A DNA stretch of 64,000 bases, taken from contig NC_091245.1 in assembly GCF_042477335.2 (NCBI RefSeq), positions 111,262,501 through 111,326,500 on the forward strand, given 5' to 3'. A model generated the notes under the pieces. That model was not told the origin of the DNA, did not search any database, and was given only the letters and a program-made list of their open reading frames with translations. Below are positions 61,525 to 64,000 of this stretch, in pieces. Each line of letters begins with the position of its first letter. The stretch's first letter is position 1. The position numbers were made by a program, and so were the translations under genes. The stretch comes from Ovis canadensis. Lineage: Eukaryota; Chordata; Mammalia; Artiodactyla; Bovidae.

Positions 61525-61720
61525 ATCTGCCCTGTCCAATACAGTAGCCAACAGCAATATGTGGCAATTTAATTTTAAATTAATTAGAATTAAATAAAAT
61601 TAAAATCCAGTGCTCCCTAAAAGTAGCTGCAATCAAGTGTTCAATAGTCATATGTGCCTCCTTACACTGGTAGTAGAGTTAGAATATTTCTACCACCACA
61701 GAAAGTTCTAGAGGATGGTG
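61525..61720. repeat. MER5A-like element
   Basis: 'gccctgtccaatacagtagc', 'cagcaatatgtggcaattta', 'ttaaataaaattaaaatcca' and 'accaccacagaaagttctag' follow MER5A (non-autonomous hAT) order almost end to end. Confidence 0.75.
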
Positions 61721-62345
61721 AGGCTATAGAACAACTTAAAAGGTAATCAAATTATCTATTATTTAATGATACAATGTTTTCCAAGTAGAGCTCTTAGAAA
61801 AGTTTCTGTGTTTTTTGATGGAAATTAATATTCTCATTTTTCTATTTTCCTGAAATTACTTGTGATGATTTACATATTCCTAGAAAACTGTCCAGTTCTT
61901 CAGTGTTTTCAAATGTATTTGAATAGACTTAGAAAGCTAGGCTGTTATGGTTCTTCTTTTCTTTTAATCTGTAGGTATTTCCTCAGTTATCTTTTGTTAT
62001 ATGAGGAATCTGTGCTACCTGCCTTTTTTTTTTATTATTATAGTAGGTGATAGTCAACTACAGTTGCCACTTATTTAATCAAACACTTTTGTCTAGATGT
62101 TGCTGTGAAGGTATGCTGTAGATGTGATTAAAGTTTATAATCAATGTAGTTTAAGGAAGATTTTCCTAGCAATCTGAATGGGCATGGTTCAATCAGTTAA
62201 AACATTTAAGAGCAGAACTGAAGCTTCCCACAAGAAACTCTGTCACAGACTGCAATTTCAGCTTGTGCCAGGGTTCCAGCATGTCCTTCCTGATGGCCTG
62301 CCCATGGATTTCACACTTTCCTGGGTTGGACTCACAATTGAGTAA

Positions 62346-63038
62346 GTTCAGTTCAGTTCAGTTCAGTCACTCAGTCATGTCCGAATCTTCTCAACCCCAT
62401 GAATCGCAGCACACCAGGCCTCCCTGTCCATCACCATCTCCCGGAGTTCACTCAAACTCACGTCCATCGTGTCCGTGATGCCATCCAGCCACCTCATCCT
62501 GGGTCGTCCCCTTCTCCTCCTGCCCCCAATCCCTCCCAGCATCAGAGTCTTTTCCAATGAGTCAATTCTTCACATGAGGTGTCCAAAGTACTGGAGCTTC
62601 AGCTTTAGCATCATTCCTTCCAAAGAAATCCCAGGGTTGATCTCCTTCAGAATGGACTGGTTGGATCTCCTTGCAGTCCAAGGGACTCTCAAGAGTCTTC
62701 TCCAACACCACAGTTCAAAATCATCAATTCTTTGGCTCTCAGCCTTCTTCACAGTCCAACTCTCACATCCATACATGACCACAGGAAAAACCATAGCCTT
62801 GACTAGATGGACCTTAGTCAGTAAAGTAATGTCTCTGCTTTTGAATATACTATCTAGGTTGGTCATAACTTTTCTTCCAAGGAGTAAGTGTCTTTTAATT
62901 TCATGGCTGCAGTCACCATCTGCAGTGATTTTGGAGCCCAAAAAAATAAAGTCTGACACTGTTTCTACTGTTTCCCCATCTATTTGCCATGAAGTGATGG
63001 GACCAGATGCTATGATCTTCGTTTTCTGAATGTTGAGC
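62346..63038 (-). mobile_element. BovB LINE 3' part (reverse)
   Basis: (TTCAG)n tail at about 62347-62366 and reverse BovB through 'ctcacatccatacatgacca' and 'caaaaaaataaagtctgaca' to 'tgatcttcgttttctgaatg'. The reverse frame 62570-62959 (FIFLGSKITADGDCSHEIKR) is open over 129 codons, so it is relatively young. Confidence 0.95.
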
Positions 63039-63202
63039 TTTTTTTTTTTTTCTAGTGGAGCCCTGACTGATATGGATTAATGGATTATGGATTATTAATT
63101 TTTGTTTTTTATAATTTTTTTATTACTGATTATGTTTCTCTAGTGGAACCCTGACTTTCTATAGATCAATAAAACAGAAAAACCAATAGCTAATGTTTCA
63201 AA

Positions 63203-63400
63203 GGGCTTCCTTGGTGGCTCAGACTGTAAAGAATCTGCCTGCAATGTGGGAGACCTGGGTTCAGTCCCGGGGTTGGGAAGATTCCCTGGCAGAGGGCATG
63301 ACAAACCACTCTGGTACTCTTAACTGGAGAATCCGCATGGATAGAGGAGCCCGGTTGGTTACTGTCCACGGGGTTGCAAAGAGTCAGACACAACAAGCTT
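63203..63400 (+). mobile_element. Bov-tA SINE
   Basis: Full unit from 'gggcttccttggtggctcag' to 'gagtcagacacaacaagctt'. Confidence 0.92.
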
Positions 63401-63419
63401 CATTTACTTATTGAAAAAG

Positions 63420-63520
63420 AAAGTGAAAGTTGCTCAGTCATGTCTGACTCTTCAATCCCATGAACTGTAGCCTGCCAGGCTCCTCTATCCATGGGATTTT
63501 CCCAGGCAAGACACAGTAGT
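63420..63520 (-). mobile_element. Bov-tA SINE fragment (reverse)
   Basis: Only the reverse BovA start: 'gttgctcagtcatgtctgac' to 'ttttcccaggcaagacacag'. Short and without a head. Confidence 0.8.
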
Positions 63521-63691
63521 TTCATCATTTTTCTGTTTCCTAAATCATTCATTTCTGCACTTATCCTTAAGTTCTGCTTTCCATAGGATCACTTTATGGG
63601 TTTTCTTTTTTAAGACTTCTTGAGATTTTTGTAATATTCTTTCATTCTTTGCTTACAAGATATATTTTGATATGATAAATATTTCCCTAAG

Positions 63692-64000
63692 CTATGGTTT
63701 TTCCTGTGGTCATGTATGGATGTGAGAGTTGGACTGTGAAGAAGGCTGAGCGCTGAAGGATTGATGCTTTTGAACTGTGGTGTTGAAGACTCTTGAGAGT
63801 CCCTTGGACTGCAAGGAGATCCAACCATTCTGAAGGAGATCAATCCTGGAATTTCTTTGGAAGCAATTATGCTAAAGCTGAAGCTCCAGTACTTTGACCA
63901 CCTCATGTGAAGAGTTGACTCATTGGAAAAGACTCTGATGCTGGGAGGGATTGGGGGCAGAAGGAAAAGGGGACAACAAGAATGAGATGGCTGGATGGCA
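63692..64000 (+). mobile_element. BovB LINE 3' part, cut by the window end
   Basis: From 'agctatggtttttcctgtgg' through 'aagaaggctgagcgctgaag' and 'gttgactcattggaaaagac' to the last base. The element continues beyond the window. Confidence 0.93.

Larger units (their letters stand above)
57400..62040 (-). mobile_element. old L1 LINE (reverse), fragmented by later insertions
   Basis: Decayed minus-strand L1 ORF2 sequence in order across the interval: 'ttgggctttctgttctgata' before 58006, then 'gtggactttggaatcaactt' near 60130, 'tttacatggattttatatcc' near 60670, 'cctgggtatttgcatcattt' near 61400, and 'tacatattcctagaaaactg' near 61870. The pieces are separated by BovB (58006-60045), Bov-tA (60440-60645), BovB (60800-61206) and a MER5A-like element (61525-61720). 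Confidence 0.6.

Noticed and set aside
63051-63156. Two ctagtgga(g/a)ccctgact copies about 90 bp apart
   Set aside because: May be a small duplication in AT-rich sequence, but without a defined element between them I could not tie it to an insertion.

Overview
The window is nuclear DNA from a ruminant, almost certainly a bovid (cattle, buffalo, sheep or goat group). The evidence is the repeat content: many RTE-type BovB LINEs, Bov-tA and BOV-A2 SINEs, CHR-type tRNA-Glu SINEs and ruminant L1 copies, over a background of older mammalian repeats (L2, MIR, MER5A-like, Tigger-like, old L1). No bacterial operons, CRISPR arrays or phage-like gene blocks are visible.

Only one gene looks intact. APCS (serum amyloid P component, a short pentraxin) lies on the + strand at 16185-16945 as two coding exons split by an 86-bp intron, with a TATA-like box about 120 bp upstream of the start codon. 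About 9 kb downstream, also on +, is a broken olfactory receptor of the OR10J type (25686-26609). APCS beside OR10J genes matches the mammalian CRP/APCS-OR10J-FCER1A neighbourhood, so the window is probably the ruminant counterpart of human 1q23. CRP itself is not seen.

Layout. 1-5.6 kb: old L1 pieces, a Tigger-like DNA transposon and a BovB tail. 5.6-9.2 kb: mostly unassigned sequence. 9.2-12.7 kb: an L2 fragment carrying a twin-primed BovB, then a cluster of tRNA-derived units including a near-complete tRNA-Glu-like sequence. 14.1-15.6 kb: an L1 split by a SINE. 16.0-17.0 kb: APCS. 18.5-24.9 kb: SINEs and BovB pieces. 25.7-26.6 kb: OR10J pseudogene. 29.4-30.75 kb: BovB. 34.4-35.0 kb: an unexplained 201-codon ORF. 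40.4-45.0 kb: an L1 5' half with two back-to-back BOV-A2 insertions and a BovB insertion, followed by a separate inverted L1. 46.3-48.6 kb: BovB with a nested BOV-A2. 54.36-56.18 kb: 5'-truncated L1 with a target-site duplication (TSD). 57.4-62.0 kb: one old inverted L1 broken up by later insertions. 62.3-64.0 kb: two BovB pieces in opposite orientations.

I found no undescribed gene system. The most informative signals are retrotransposition events whose target-site duplications can be read directly, an upstream ORF and a ligand-pocket substitution in APCS, and the unexplained ORF at 34.4 kb.
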